DNA of 64,000 nucleotides. Origin: DYJB01 sp963777165 (GTDB taxonomy: Bacteria > Chloroflexota > Anaerolineae > Anaerolineales > E44-bin32). The translations under genes were made by a program, and so were the position numbers. The stretch is from the NCBI GenBank assembly GCA_963777165.1, contig CAVZPO010000027.1, positions 221,070-285,069 on the forward strand, given 5' to 3'. The notes below the pieces were generated by a model, which did no database searches, was not told the origin of the DNA, and saw only the letters and a program-made list of their open reading frames with translations. Each line of letters begins with the position of its first letter. Position 1 is the first letter of the stretch. Below are positions 9,092 through 17,256 of the stretch, piece after piece.

Positions 9092-10168
9092 ATGACCACA
9101 CCGATCCTGACCCCCGACCGAGAAGAGCGACTGTCCAGAACGAAGCCATCCGCACCGGTGGTCCGGGCGGAGACCAACCGCGTCGTCGAGGCCTTGCAGG
9201 CCGCCGCCCGCGAGGTGGGCGATCGCATGGCGGACACCGCCAACAAGACGCGCGATCGGGCCATCGAGCATGTGCGGCGGCTCGGGCCGGAAACCTGGCG
9301 CGAGGCTCCGCTCGCCCAGCTCACCCACGAACCCGGCTTTCTCACGCCATTCAAGCTGGGCCTGGCGGCGCAGTGTGCCCGCGTCCTCGGTGCCAGCGAG
9401 CCGCGGGTCCTTTCGGCCTTCACTTACGACCTGGCCGATCACACGATACATCTGCTCTTGCTGGTCGACGAGGCCTCCGACGGGCTGGAGGGCTTCGCCC
9501 GAGAGTTCGACCGGGCACTCTCGGCCTCCATCGACGCGCTGCGCCTGCCGGATTGCTTCGAGTGCACCTCGGTGCTCGATGTGCACCAGGTGACCCCGCG
9601 CGACGTCCGGCTCGGCATCGGCCTTGCCGGCCTGCTCTCATCGGTCGCCAACGCCCCGCTGCGAGTGTGGAACCGCCACGAGCCGATGGAACATCCAACA
9701 CCGATCGTCTGGCACTTGTCCGAAGTGGCCGAGACGGTCTGTCTGGAGGCGGTCAACCTGGTACGCCAGCACACGCCGGCGCTGGCCCCGATCGGGCACA
9801 TGGAAACGCTCATCCGCCGGCCGGACTTCATTGGTCCCTTCAAGTGCGGGCTGGCGGTCTGCCTGGGCAAGGTGCTGGGCGCCAATGATGACCGGGTGCG
9901 GGCCGTGTTTCATTCCGACCCAGCCGAGTTGCCTCTGTGTCTGCTCGTCCTCGTCACCGAGCCGACCGCGGCGCTGGCAGCATTTATCGCCGCCCTCGAT
10001 CGTGCACTGTCGATCGAGCTGCACAACCTGCACGTCCCGGAATTCGCCGGACAGGACAGGGTGCTCGAGGTCCATCTGATCACGCCCCAGGAGGTACGCC
10101 TCGGGCTGGGCGACGCCGCCCGGCTGGCGTCGGTGCACTCGGCGCCGACGCGCATCTGGAGCCGCTAG
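9092..10168 (+). CDS. Uncharacterised protein with two repeated halves
   Basis: A 358-residue soluble protein I do not recognise. The ATG is chosen because AAGGAGG precedes it; a GTG at 9077 lies before that site. Residues about 66-194 and 226-358 are internal repeats. Matching landmarks are GFLTPFKLGLA with DFIGPFKCGLA, CARVLGASEPRV with LGKVLGANDDRV, VLDVHQVTPRDVRLGIG with VLEVHLITPQEVRLGLG, and a terminal RVWNR with RIWSR. Each half looks like an alpha/beta module of about 130 residues; no catalytic motif, signal peptide or membrane segment is visible. Its promoter shares a distinctive array with the adjacent small RNA locus, so it may belong to the regulon of the nearby two-component system. 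Confidence 0.75.
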   Translation: MTTPILTPDREERLSRTKPSAPVVRAETNRVVEALQAAAREVGDRMADTANKTRDRAIEHVRRLGPETWREAPLAQLTHEPGFLTPFKLGLAAQCARVLGASEPRVLSAFTYDLADHTIHLLLLVDEASDGLEGFAREFDRALSASIDALRLPDCFECTSVLDVHQVTPRDVRLGIGLAGLLSSVANAPLRVWNRHEPMEHPTPIVWHLSEVAETVCLEAVNLVRQHTPALAPIGHMETLIRRPDFIGPFKCGLAVCLGKVLGANDDRVRAVFHSDPAELPLCLLVLVTEPTAALAAFIAALDRALSIELHNLHVPEFAGQDRVLEVHLITPQEVRLGLGDAARLASVHSAPTRIWSR

Positions 10169-10188
10169 AGCGGTGGCACGAACGTGAA

Positions 10189-10228
10189 TCAGGCCCCCAA
10201 CAGCACGCCGGGGGGGCCTGACGTTTTC
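10189..10228 (+). terminator. Intrinsic terminator of the repeat-domain gene
   Basis: Stem TCAGGCCCCC / GGGGGCCTGA around a 13-base loop, followed by CGTTTTC. The T tract also forms the first TTTCAT repeat of the next promoter array. Confidence 0.8.
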
Positions 10229-10290
10229 ATGGGTTTTTCATGCCGCTGGGTCGGATTTGCATGCGTCTTTCATCGGCCGGGTGCTAGGCT
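10225..10290 (+). promoter_or_regulatory. Pho-box-like promoter array for the predicted small RNA
   Basis: TTTCAT repeats at 10225 and 10236 (11 bp apart), a weaker TTGCAT at 10257, a TTTCAT at 10268 (again 11 bp on), and TAGGCT at 10285-10290. The box-to-(-10) distance is 17 bases, identical to the array at 8982-9047, and the -10 sequence is the same. Confidence 0.55.
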
Positions 10291-10296
10291 GGATGT

Positions 10297-10412
10297 AGCC
10301 CGGCGGATTCCACCGGGTGGCCACGTCAACCCACTGCTGGGCGATCGTGGTGTGAGCTTCTCTCCTTGGTGACGAGAGGCGCGGGCGCCATCCCCCGCCT
10401 CTCGTCGTTTTC
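10297..10412 (+). ncRNA. Predicted structured small RNA, about 115 nt
   Basis: The stretch runs from the predicted start site, 7 bases after a TAGGCT box, to a terminator. It can fold into three hairpins: CCCGG/CCGGG (10299-10317), CCACG/CGTGG (10321-10350) with an inner CCCA/TGGG pair, and the terminator stem at 10371-10406. No convincing ORF with a ribosome site lies inside. The histidine kinase gene begins 57 bases beyond the terminator and has its own -10-like TAAACT at 10447. The stretch could instead be a long attenuated leader of the kinase gene. It matches no RNA family I can name. Confidence 0.45.
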
Positions 10413-10414
10413 TC
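10371..10414 (+). terminator. Intrinsic terminator of the predicted small RNA
   Basis: Stem GACGAGAGGC pairing with GCCTCTCGTC, extended by a G/C tract at its top, followed by GTTTTCTC. Confidence 0.75.
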
Positions 10415-10468
10415 GCCGGCCGCGTTGCCCTGTCCTTCGAGGGGTGTAAACTCGCTGCAGAGGTCCCC

Positions 10469-11773
10469 GTGACCAACGCCCCGGACGTCACCCTTGAGCG
10501 ACATCCCTTCGAGCTCCGCGTCCTGACGGAGGTCGCCAAGACGCTGACTGCCCGCCTGCCTCTGGCAGACGTGCTGTCCCGGGCGATGGAGCGGCTCAAC
10601 GCCAGCCTGAGTCCGGCCGACGTGGGCATCCTGTACCTGTGGGATGAGCGGTCCGAGCTCTTCCGTGCGGCGGCCTCCTTCGGCTGCGACCCCGAGCCGC
10701 TCAGCGAAATCGCGCTGCAGCGCGGCGAGTCGGTGACGGGTACGGTGTTCGCCGAGGGCCAACCCCGCCTGTACACCACAGGCGAATCGATCGCCGTGGC
10801 CATGGGGAATCTCTCGCCCGGCAACCGGCGCGAGCTGGGCCGCGCCCTGGGCACCGAGTCGCTGCCACGCAACGTCCTGGCCGCACCGCTGCGTGTGGCC
10901 GACGAGGCCTTCGGCGTCCTGCTGCTCTACACGCTGCACAGCGCCACTACCTTCACCTCCGCCGACCTGCCTTTCATCCAGACGCTGGCCGACCTGATGG
11001 CCCTGGCAATTGACCGCGGCCGGTTAGAGGAGGCCGACGAAGTCATCCGCGAGGTCCGCCGCTCTGAACGGCTGCGGTCCGAAATCATGGCCACGCTGTC
11101 GCACGAACTGCGCACCCCATTGGCCGCCATCCGCGGCTACGCCACCGCCATGATGATGGAAGAGATCCGCTGGCCGAAGTGGAAGCGCACCCAGTTCCTG
11201 CGCCAGATCGACGAGGAATGCGAGAACTTGCAGGCTATGATCGGCGAGATTCTCGACTCGTCGCTGATCGACATCGGGCAATTGACCATCGAGCCACAGC
11301 CGCTCCGCCTGCCGCATCTGCTGACCGAGGTCGCCGCCGAGATGCAGCGACGAACCCGCGTCCATCGGCTCCTGGTCGATACGCCCCCCGATTTCCCGAT
11401 CCTGGACGCCGATCCACATCGCGTCAAACAGGTGGTACGCAACATCCTGGACAATGCCGTCAAATACTCGCCGACCGGCGGCCTGGTCGTTATCCGGGCC
11501 GAAGCCGACGAACGCGAGGCGACCGTCAGCATCTCCGATGAGGGCGTGGGCATCTCCCCCCAGGACATGATCCCGTTATTCGACAAGTACTTCCGCGCCA
11601 AGTCCCCCACCGGATACCATGTCGCCGGTACCGGCCTGGGGCTGCCCGTGGCGCGTGCCATTGTCGAGGCGCACGGCGGGAGGATCTGGGCGGAGAGCAA
11701 AGTCGGCCAGGGTACGACGCTGCACTTCACGCTGCCGCGCACTGGCTTGAGCTCGGATAACCATGACCAATAG
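10469..11773 (+). CDS. GAF-domain sensor histidine kinase
   Basis: A 434-residue soluble sensor kinase. A GAF domain occupies about residues 15-165 and a dimerisation/phosphoacceptor domain begins near 200, with the phosphorylated His at about 212 in SHELRTPLAAIRGY. The ATPase domain has the N box NILDNAVKYS and the glycine boxes DEGVGI and GTGLGL. There are no membrane segments, so the signal is probably cytoplasmic. GTG start; a TAAACT box at 10447-10452 may give a leader of about 10 bases. It overlaps the response regulator gene by 11 bases, so the two are an operonic pair. Confidence 0.92.
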   Translation: MTNAPDVTLERHPFELRVLTEVAKTLTARLPLADVLSRAMERLNASLSPADVGILYLWDERSELFRAAASFGCDPEPLSEIALQRGESVTGTVFAEGQPRLYTTGESIAVAMGNLSPGNRRELGRALGTESLPRNVLAAPLRVADEAFGVLLLYTLHSATTFTSADLPFIQTLADLMALAIDRGRLEEADEVIREVRRSERLRSEIMATLSHELRTPLAAIRGYATAMMMEEIRWPKWKRTQFLRQIDEECENLQAMIGEILDSSLIDIGQLTIEPQPLRLPHLLTEVAAEMQRRTRVHRLLVDTPPDFPILDADPHRVKQVVRNILDNAVKYSPTGGLVVIRAEADEREATVSISDEGVGISPQDMIPLFDKYFRAKSPTGYHVAGTGLGLPVARAIVEAHGGRIWAESKVGQGTTLHFTLPRTGLSSDNHDQ

Positions 11774-12527
11774 TCGACCGCAAAGCCGGTTCCGCGGGCG
11801 TTGGGGACTGCCGCGCAAGCCGCGCGCCCTGGTGGTGGACGACGAGCCGAAGCTGGTGCGGCTGGTACGCGAGGTGTTGACCAGCATCGGCTACGAGGTG
11901 CTGACGACCGCCAGCGGCGAGAGCGCCGTCGAGATGACGGCCCTCGAGCAGCCCGATCTGATCGTGCTCGACATCGTCCTGCGCGACAACACCGACGGCT
12001 ACGAGGTCGCTCGCCGGGTGCGCGAGTTCTCGGATGTTCCGATCCTGATGCTCACCGCCAAGTCCCGCGAGGCTGATCTGCTGCGCGGCTTCGAGGTCGG
12101 CGCCGACGATTATCTGACCAAACCCTTCAGTTCCCGGGAACTGGTGGCGCGCGCCCGGGCACTGCTCAAGCGCTCGCGTCAGGCGGTGGGATCGCCGGAC
12201 ACCAGCCAGATCGACGTCGGCGAGCTGCATATCGACCTGGTGCGCCGCCGCGTTACCGTCGGCGGGCGGGACGTTCGCCTGACGCCCACCGAGTACAAGC
12301 TGCTGTACGAGCTGGCCAGCCATCCCGGGCAGGTGATGCTGCACGAGCAGCTGCTCTCCGCCATTTGGGGCGAGGAGTACCGGGACGACTTGGAGTATCT
12401 GCGCGCCTATGTCCGCTATCTACGCCAGAAGCTCGAGGCCGATCCGTCACATCCCCTGTTGATCGTGACCGTCCCCGGCGTCGGGTATATGCTCGCCGGG
12501 CCCCTGGAGCAGAAGCCTCCGGCCTGA
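11763..12527 (+). CDS. OmpR/PhoB-family response regulator
   Basis: A 254-residue protein with a receiver domain (phosphoacceptor Asp70 in IVLDIVL, the DDE acidic pocket in VVDDEPK, and Lys in YLTKPF) and a C-terminal winged-helix domain (about 155-245) with the LTPTEYKLLYELASHPG and DDLEYLRAYVRYLRQKLE segments typical of OmpR/PhoB proteins. A basic 20-residue extension precedes the receiver. It is phosphorylated by the overlapping kinase gene product. The 11-bp-spaced direct repeats at 8982 and 10225 are the kind of site such proteins bind, so they are good candidate operators. Confidence 0.93.
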   Translation: MTNSRPQSRFRGRWGLPRKPRALVVDDEPKLVRLVREVLTSIGYEVLTTASGESAVEMTALEQPDLIVLDIVLRDNTDGYEVARRVREFSDVPILMLTAKSREADLLRGFEVGADDYLTKPFSSRELVARARALLKRSRQAVGSPDTSQIDVGELHIDLVRRRVTVGGRDVRLTPTEYKLLYELASHPGQVMLHEQLLSAIWGEEYRDDLEYLRAYVRYLRQKLEADPSHPLLIVTVPGVGYMLAGPLEQKPPA

Positions 12528-12829
12528 TGACCGGTTCCTCACCGGGGTCGCGATCGCTTTCCTGGCTGCCACGCGCTCGACGCGCTGGCCGTCGAACCCG
12601 GTCTGTACATGCCCTTGGAAATCAAGACCGACACACAACGCCGGATGGCTGCCCAGCGCATTTCGCAGCCGCAGACCCACCTGGGCGCCTGACGCCTCTC
12701 CGAGTCTCTCCGAAGGTCTAGCGTGAGTCCAAGCCCGGGTAGCAGGGCCGAGTGACCTGCTCGCTGCCGCGACCTTTCGGCCAGGTTTGCGTAGACCGGG
12801 TTGAAGGAAGAAAGGAAACGGAGGTAACG
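12528..12829 (+). other. Intergenic stretch with no supported gene
   Basis: About 300 bases between the response regulator and the PspC gene. One open frame ends LDALAVEPGLYMPLEIK and continues to a TGA at 12691. It has protein-like composition but no upstream start, so it may be a gene remnant. A TTTCGG...TAGACC pair at 12775-12797 has the same 17-base spacing as the arrays near 9-10 kb but a poorer match. No hairpin terminator is evident directly after the regulator gene. Confidence 0.3.
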
Positions 12830-13060
12830 ATGATTACGGAAACCCGACGCCTGTACCGGTCGCTTCGGCAGCGCATGATCGGTGGCGTGTGCGGCGGCCT
12901 GGGCGAGTACCTGGCGATCGATCCCACGCTGATTCGCGTACTCTTCGTCCTGGCAGCCGTCTTCGGGGGGCACGGGCTCCTGCTCTACCTGATCCTGCTG
13001 CTCCTGGTGCCGATCGAGCCGGAAGTGACAGCCCCGATTCAAACGTCGCCGACAGCCTAA
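12830..13060 (+). CDS. PspC domain protein
   Basis: A 76-residue small membrane protein. The ATG is chosen because GGAGGTAA lies just upstream. Residues 6-62 match the PspC domain: the RMIGGVCGGLGEYLAIDPTL motif followed by one hydrophobic helix (VLFVLAAVFGGHGLLLYLIL). PspC proteins take part in envelope stress sensing. Its place next to a two-component system suggests an envelope-stress link, which is inference. Confidence 0.88.
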   Translation: MITETRRLYRSLRQRMIGGVCGGLGEYLAIDPTLIRVLFVLAAVFGGHGLLLYLILLLLVPIEPEVTAPIQTSPTA

Positions 13061-13083
13061 CGTCTGTACGCGAGCAGGCGATG

Positions 13084-13112
13084 AACGGAGGGCGCAGGTG
13101 GCGCCCTCCGTT
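13084..13112 (+). terminator. Hairpin after the PspC gene
   Basis: A perfect 12-bp stem AACGGAGGGCGC / GCGCCCTCCGTT with a 5-base loop, 23 bases after the stop. The T tract is weak (TTCGCG), so termination efficiency is uncertain. Confidence 0.6.
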
Positions 13113-13170
13113 CGCGCCGGCGCCGCGAAGCGGCATGTTAAAATCCTGATCCCGCCGTCGGAGTCCGTCG

Positions 13171-14986
13171 GTGCTTGCACCCCCCGCCACCCGTCTCGTT
13201 CCCTACCGGCAGGAGGCCGAGCCTCCGCACCGGGCAGCGATCGTGCGCGTGGAGACGGGGCTGGAGGGGCTTTCGGACGACGAACTGCAAGTCCTCGGTC
13301 ACCTGATCGAGGCCGCCGACCTGATCAACCCTGTCTTCCGTCACCAATGCGATGCCCGCACCTCCGGCCTCCGACGCCTGGTCCTGCAGCTGATCGAGAC
13401 CGCCGAGGGCCCGGTGCTGCAGAAGCTGGAAGACTACCGGGCCATTCTCGAACTGCAGAATGCGCCTTTCGCATCGATCCCCCCCAAGAATCATCTGCTG
13501 GATGTCTCGCCGGAGGACCTGCACCTGCTGGCGCGCCTGGCGGGCCCGTCGGTGGAACACGACCTGCACGCGTATCTCGACCTGCTCACCCGCGGTGAGA
13601 CGCCTTCGGACAAGGCCAACTTCTACCCGCCCGACCTGACCGATGCCGAGTTCGATTCCCTGGGCGCAGCCCGCAGCCTGCCGAACTCCTCCGTGGTCCG
13701 CGACTCCGACCGGAACCCCGCAGGTCGTCCTGAACGAGGTGCGCTATCGCGCCGCCCTGCTGCCGGTGCTGGCCCACCTGCGGGCGGCGCGTGACCTGGC
13801 CGCCGATCCGGGGTTCCGCATCTTCCTGGACGCCAAGATCGTCGAGCTCGAAAGCGGCAGCGAAGAGGCGCGACGGGTGGCCGACCACGCCTGGGTGAGC
13901 CATACCTCGCCGATCGACATCGTGATCTCGACCGGGCTGGAGGTCTATCTTGACGGTTACCGCAACGCGCGCGGCGCCGCCACGGGCGGCGTCTACCTGC
14001 GCAATCGCAGCGCCGATGCATTGCTGAAGACGATCGTCGCACAGGTCCCGCGCCTGGAGTCGCTGGCACCCTGGACGCATCGCAGAACCCAAGTCGACCT
14101 TTCGACGCTCCCCCAACTCAAGTTCGTCGACGTGGTCGCCTGGGCCGGAGACTACGTCGGAGGGCCGATGACCACCTTGGCCCAAAGCCTGCCCAACGAT
14201 GAATGGATCGTACAGGCTTTCGGCGCGGTCAATATGGTCTACGTCAATACCAGCCGCTTGGTGCTGGTCAGCAGCGGCCGGCTGGCGGCGGATCGATTCC
14301 TGACCCGCGAAAGCGCCGGGCGGCCGTCCCAGGCGCTGTTCGACGCCTACACAATGCACACTGCCCTGCACGAGATCGGGCACTCCACCGGCCGGATGGA
14401 CCCGGCCCACGCCGAGGGCCAGCCGCGCGATTACCTGCAGGAGGAGTATTCCTGGCTGGAGGAGACGCGCGCCGAACTCTTTGGGTTGTGGGCTCTGCGC
14501 CCGCTGACCGAGGCCGGCATTTTCGACCCGGCGGTCGAGCAGGCCGGGTACGACGGCATGCTGCTGGCGATGCTGGGAGCACTGAAGTTTGAGCCCCTGC
14601 AGGCGCACGTTCGCGCCCGCAACGCCATCTTCCACTACGCCGAAGCGCGGGGCGCACTGCGGCGCGTGACCGAAGACGGCCAGCTGCGCTTCGAGGTTGT
14701 GGCGGAGAAGATGCGCCTGATGGTGATCGAGATGCTGCGGACCGTCGCCGACTTGCGCGCAGCGGGAGACAAGCCCGGCGCGATTCGATTCCGCGAGCAG
14801 TATGTGCACACGGATCCACTGAAGCCTGAGATCGAGGCCCGGACGGCGGACTTGCCCCAGGGCACCGGTCTGGTGTTCCCTCGCCTGGAGCAGGCTCATG
14901 GCCGCTATCTGCGCCAATGGGTCTACCCGGAACGCTTCGAAGATCAGCCGAAGTTCGCCTTCGAGCTGCCGCCCGAAGTGGTCTAG
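13171..14986 (+). pseudogene. M49 (dipeptidyl-peptidase III-like) metallopeptidase, frameshifted
   Basis: Two overlapping frames make one protein of about 605 residues. Frame one runs from a GTG at 13171 and is sensible to about 13720 (it includes NFYPPDLTDAEFD); the protein continues one frame over from about 13720 to the TAG at 14986. The second part has a zinc motif HEIGH (14369-14383) and EETRAELFGLWAL, the second glutamate motif of M49. Most M49 enzymes have a six-residue HExxGH; this one has the five-residue HExxH form reported in some bacterial homologues. The break needs one base removed near 13715-13725. It could be a sequencing indel. M49 enzymes remove dipeptides from peptide N-termini in the cytoplasm. 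A TAAAAT-like box lies just before 13145. Confidence 0.8.
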
Positions 14987-15199
14987 CCGCGACGCCTGCC
15001 CGTCTCCAAGTCCCGAGTTTAGCTTGTCATAATTGACGATCCGCGCCCTGCGGTTCTTGACCTTCCTCCGGCTCCTGCCGCTTCACCCCCGTCGTCGGCT
15101 TTAACGGAAGGCTTACCTTGGCATGCTATATATGGAAGCGTATGGCGCTTGTAAGGGAGATCTGGCGGGTTTCGGCCCTAGGATGGTGATGAGGGAAGA

Positions 15200-15361
15200 G
15201 TGGATCACGCAGAAGTTGACCTCGACTGGTACCTGACGGAGCCTGACGAGCCGGAGGACGAAACGTCCTACGTCGAGCCAGACGGGATGGTGTACACGGC
15301 ACTCCACGAGCTTGGCGCCCGCCTGGTGGCGGTCGAACCGCAGCTTCCGGAACTGACCTAG
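15200..15361 (+). CDS. Small acidic protein of unknown function
   Basis: A 53-residue ORF beginning VDHAEVDLDWYLTEPDEPED after a GAGGGAAGA ribosome-site-like stretch, followed by a strong terminator 30 bases after the stop. It is rich in Asp and Glu in the first half and ends in a short hydrophobic/proline tail. A TATATAT run near 15125 could be its -10 box. No family is recognised. Position between a promoter-like region and a terminator supports a real gene, but codon evidence is limited by length. Confidence 0.45.
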   Translation: MDHAEVDLDWYLTEPDEPEDETSYVEPDGMVYTALHELGARLVAVEPQLPELT

Positions 15362-15392
15362 CCGTTCGATCCCCCGCGTTGAACAAACTGGG

Positions 15393-15424
15393 CAGGGGCG
15401 AGGCGTCTCGCCCCTGTTCGTTTT
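15393..15424 (+). terminator. Intrinsic terminator upstream of gatC
   Basis: Perfect 10-bp stem CAGGGGCGAG / CTCGCCCCTG with a GCGT loop, followed by TTCGTTTTCC. Confidence 0.85.
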
Positions 15425-15452
15425 CCACCCGCCGCTCGTTGAGGGACCGCTT

Positions 15453-15461
15453 TGCTATAAT
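15453..15461 (+). promoter_or_regulatory. Extended -10 promoter of gatC
   Basis: TGC directly before a perfect TATAAT (15456-15461). No good -35 is visible, as is usual for extended -10 promoters. The ATG of gatC at 15469 falls at the expected start site, implying a leaderless mRNA. Confidence 0.65.
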
Positions 15462-15468
15462 GCCGACT

Positions 15469-15756
15469 ATGGCCCTGACGCGCGACGAAGTGCATCACAT
15501 CGCTCAACTGGCCCGCCTGAGCCTGACGGCAGACGAAGAGGCCCGCTACCAGGTCCAGCTGTCTGCGATCCTCGAGTACGCCGCCCGGCTGCGCAAGGTC
15601 GACACGTCTTCCATCCCTCCCACGGCCAGCGTGCTGCCTCTCGACGCTCCGCTCCGTCCGGATGTGCCGCGCTCGTCCGGCGCGGTCGCCCAGTTGATGG
15701 CCAATGCCCCGGAGGCGGCCGAAGGCATGTTCCGCATCCCGCCGGTGTTCGAATAG
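15469..15756 (+). CDS. gatC: Asp-tRNA(Asn)/Glu-tRNA(Gln) amidotransferase subunit GatC
   Basis: A 95-residue subunit that stabilises GatA in the GatCAB complex, which converts Glu-tRNA(Gln) and Asp-tRNA(Asn) to their amidated forms. The N-terminal LTRDEVHHIAQLARLSLT helix and the C-terminal PEAAEGMFRIPPVF segment are typical. The ATG at 15469 is chosen because an upstream in-frame ATG (15460) overlaps the TATAAT box. gatA follows after 27 bases. Confidence 0.92.
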   Translation: MALTRDEVHHIAQLARLSLTADEEARYQVQLSAILEYAARLRKVDTSSIPPTASVLPLDAPLRPDVPRSSGAVAQLMANAPEAAEGMFRIPPVFE

Positions 15757-15783
15757 CAGCGGGCTTTCCCTGCAACCCTGCCC

Positions 15784-17256
15784 ATGACTGATCTTTCGTC
15801 GCTCTCTCTGCTCGAGGCCACAATGCGGCTCCGTTCGGGCGAGATCCGCTCCCTGGACCTGACCGCCGCGTGCCTCGAGCGCATCCGGCGCCTCGACTCT
15901 ATGCTCTGCTCCTTCCTCTACGTCGCCCCGGACAGGGCTCTCGAACAGGCGCGCCGCGCCGACCGCGTGCTCGCCCGCTGGCGCATCGACCAGGCATCTT
16001 CCCTTCCGCCGCTGACGGGTATCCCCGTGGCGGTCAAAGATGTGCTGTGCCTGGAAGGGATGCCCGTCACCGCCGGCTCGCGGATCCTGGAGGGATTTCA
16101 CCCTCCGTACACGGCGACAAGCGTCCGCCGGCTCATCGAGGCCGGGGCGATCGTCCTGGGCAAGACCAACACCGACGAGTTCGCCATGGGCTCGTCGACC
16201 GAGAATTCCTCCTACGGTGTGACACACAATCCGTGGGACCTGCGCCGCGTGCCCGGCGGGTCATCGGGTGGATCGGCAGCTGCGGTCGCGGCGAGCATGT
16301 GCTTTGCGGCCCTGGGCAGTGACACCGGCGGCTCGATCCGCCAGCCGGCCGCTTTCTGCGGCCTCACCGGGTTGAAGACCTCCTACGGGCGCGTCTCGCG
16401 CTACGGGCTGATCGCATTTGGGTCGTCCCTGGACACCGTCGGCGGGTTCGCCCGATCAGCGGCCGATTTGCTGCCGGTCTTCCAGGCCATCGCCGGCCAC
16501 GACCCGCTGGATTCGACCAGCCTGCCGGCGCCTGTCCCCGCCGTGCAATGGGAGAGCCAGGGGCTGCGCGGCGTACGCGTTGGCGTGCCGCGAGAGTATT
16601 TCATCGACGGCATGCAGCCGGCGGTCGAACGCGGCGTTCGTCAGGCGGTTGAGGTGCTGCGCTCGCTGGGCGCCTCGATCCACGAGATTCACCTGCCGCA
16701 CACCGACCTGGCGCTGCCCGTCTACTACCTGATTGCTCCGGCGGAGGCGTCGGCCAACCTCGCCCGCTATGACGGCGTGCGTTTCGGCCCGCGTCGCAGC
16801 GGCGAAGGCTTGCTCGACCAGTACCTCGAGACGCGCGGCGCCCTGTTCGGTCCGGAGGTCAAGCGGCGCATCATGCTCGGCACCTACGCCCTGTCGGCCG
16901 GATACTATGACGCCTACTACGGCCAGGCGCAGAAGGTGCGCACGTTGATCAAACAGGACTTTGATGACGCCTTCCGCCAGGTGGACCTGATCGCCTGTCC
17001 CGTCACGCCGACGACCGCCTTCGGTATCGGCCAGCATGGTGACGATCCGCTGTCGATGTACTTGGAAGACGTTTTCACTCTGCCGGCCAACCTGGCCGGC
17101 GTGCCGGGGATTGCATTCCCCGTCGGGTTCGACGAGGATGGGCTGCCGATCGGCATGCAGCTCAACGCACCGTCGCTGGGTGAAGCGGACTTGTTTCGCG
17201 CCGCACACGCCTATCAGGCCGTCACCGCCTGGCACAAGGAGCGCCCCGCACTATGA
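15784..17256 (+). CDS. gatA: Asp-tRNA(Asn)/Glu-tRNA(Gln) amidotransferase subunit GatA
   Basis: A 490-residue amidase that releases ammonia from glutamine for tRNA amidation. The amidase signature is complete: the Lys of VAVKDVLC, the glycine/serine-rich PGGSSGGSAAAVA loop and the SDTGGSIRQPA segment that holds the catalytic serines. It overlaps the following nucleotidyltransferase start by four bases (ATGA), so translation is coupled. Confidence 0.96.
   Translation: MTDLSSLSLLEATMRLRSGEIRSLDLTAACLERIRRLDSMLCSFLYVAPDRALEQARRADRVLARWRIDQASSLPPLTGIPVAVKDVLCLEGMPVTAGSRILEGFHPPYTATSVRRLIEAGAIVLGKTNTDEFAMGSSTENSSYGVTHNPWDLRRVPGGSSGGSAAAVAASMCFAALGSDTGGSIRQPAAFCGLTGLKTSYGRVSRYGLIAFGSSLDTVGGFARSAADLLPVFQAIAGHDPLDSTSLPAPVPAVQWESQGLRGVRVGVPREYFIDGMQPAVERGVRQAVEVLRSLGASIHEIHLPHTDLALPVYYLIAPAEASANLARYDGVRFGPRRSGEGLLDQYLETRGALFGPEVKRRIMLGTYALSAGYYDAYYGQAQKVRTLIKQDFDDAFRQVDLIACPVTPTTAFGIGQHGDDPLSMYLEDVFTLPANLAGVPGIAFPVGFDEDGLPIGMQLNAPSLGEADLFRAAHAYQAVTAWHKERPAL

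Noticed and set aside
12531..12691. Short open frame ending in LEIKTDTQRR after the response regulator
   Set aside because: No start codon upstream and no ribosome site; at best a gene remnant.
12590..13660. tRNA-like TCGAACCC and GTTCGATTCC strings
   Set aside because: No acceptor stem or cloverleaf can be drawn; the second lies inside the M49 coding sequence.
13586..14917. 443-residue minus-strand open frame opposite the M49 gene
   Set aside because: Composition is that of a shadow frame, and the plus strand carries zinc and glutamate motifs.
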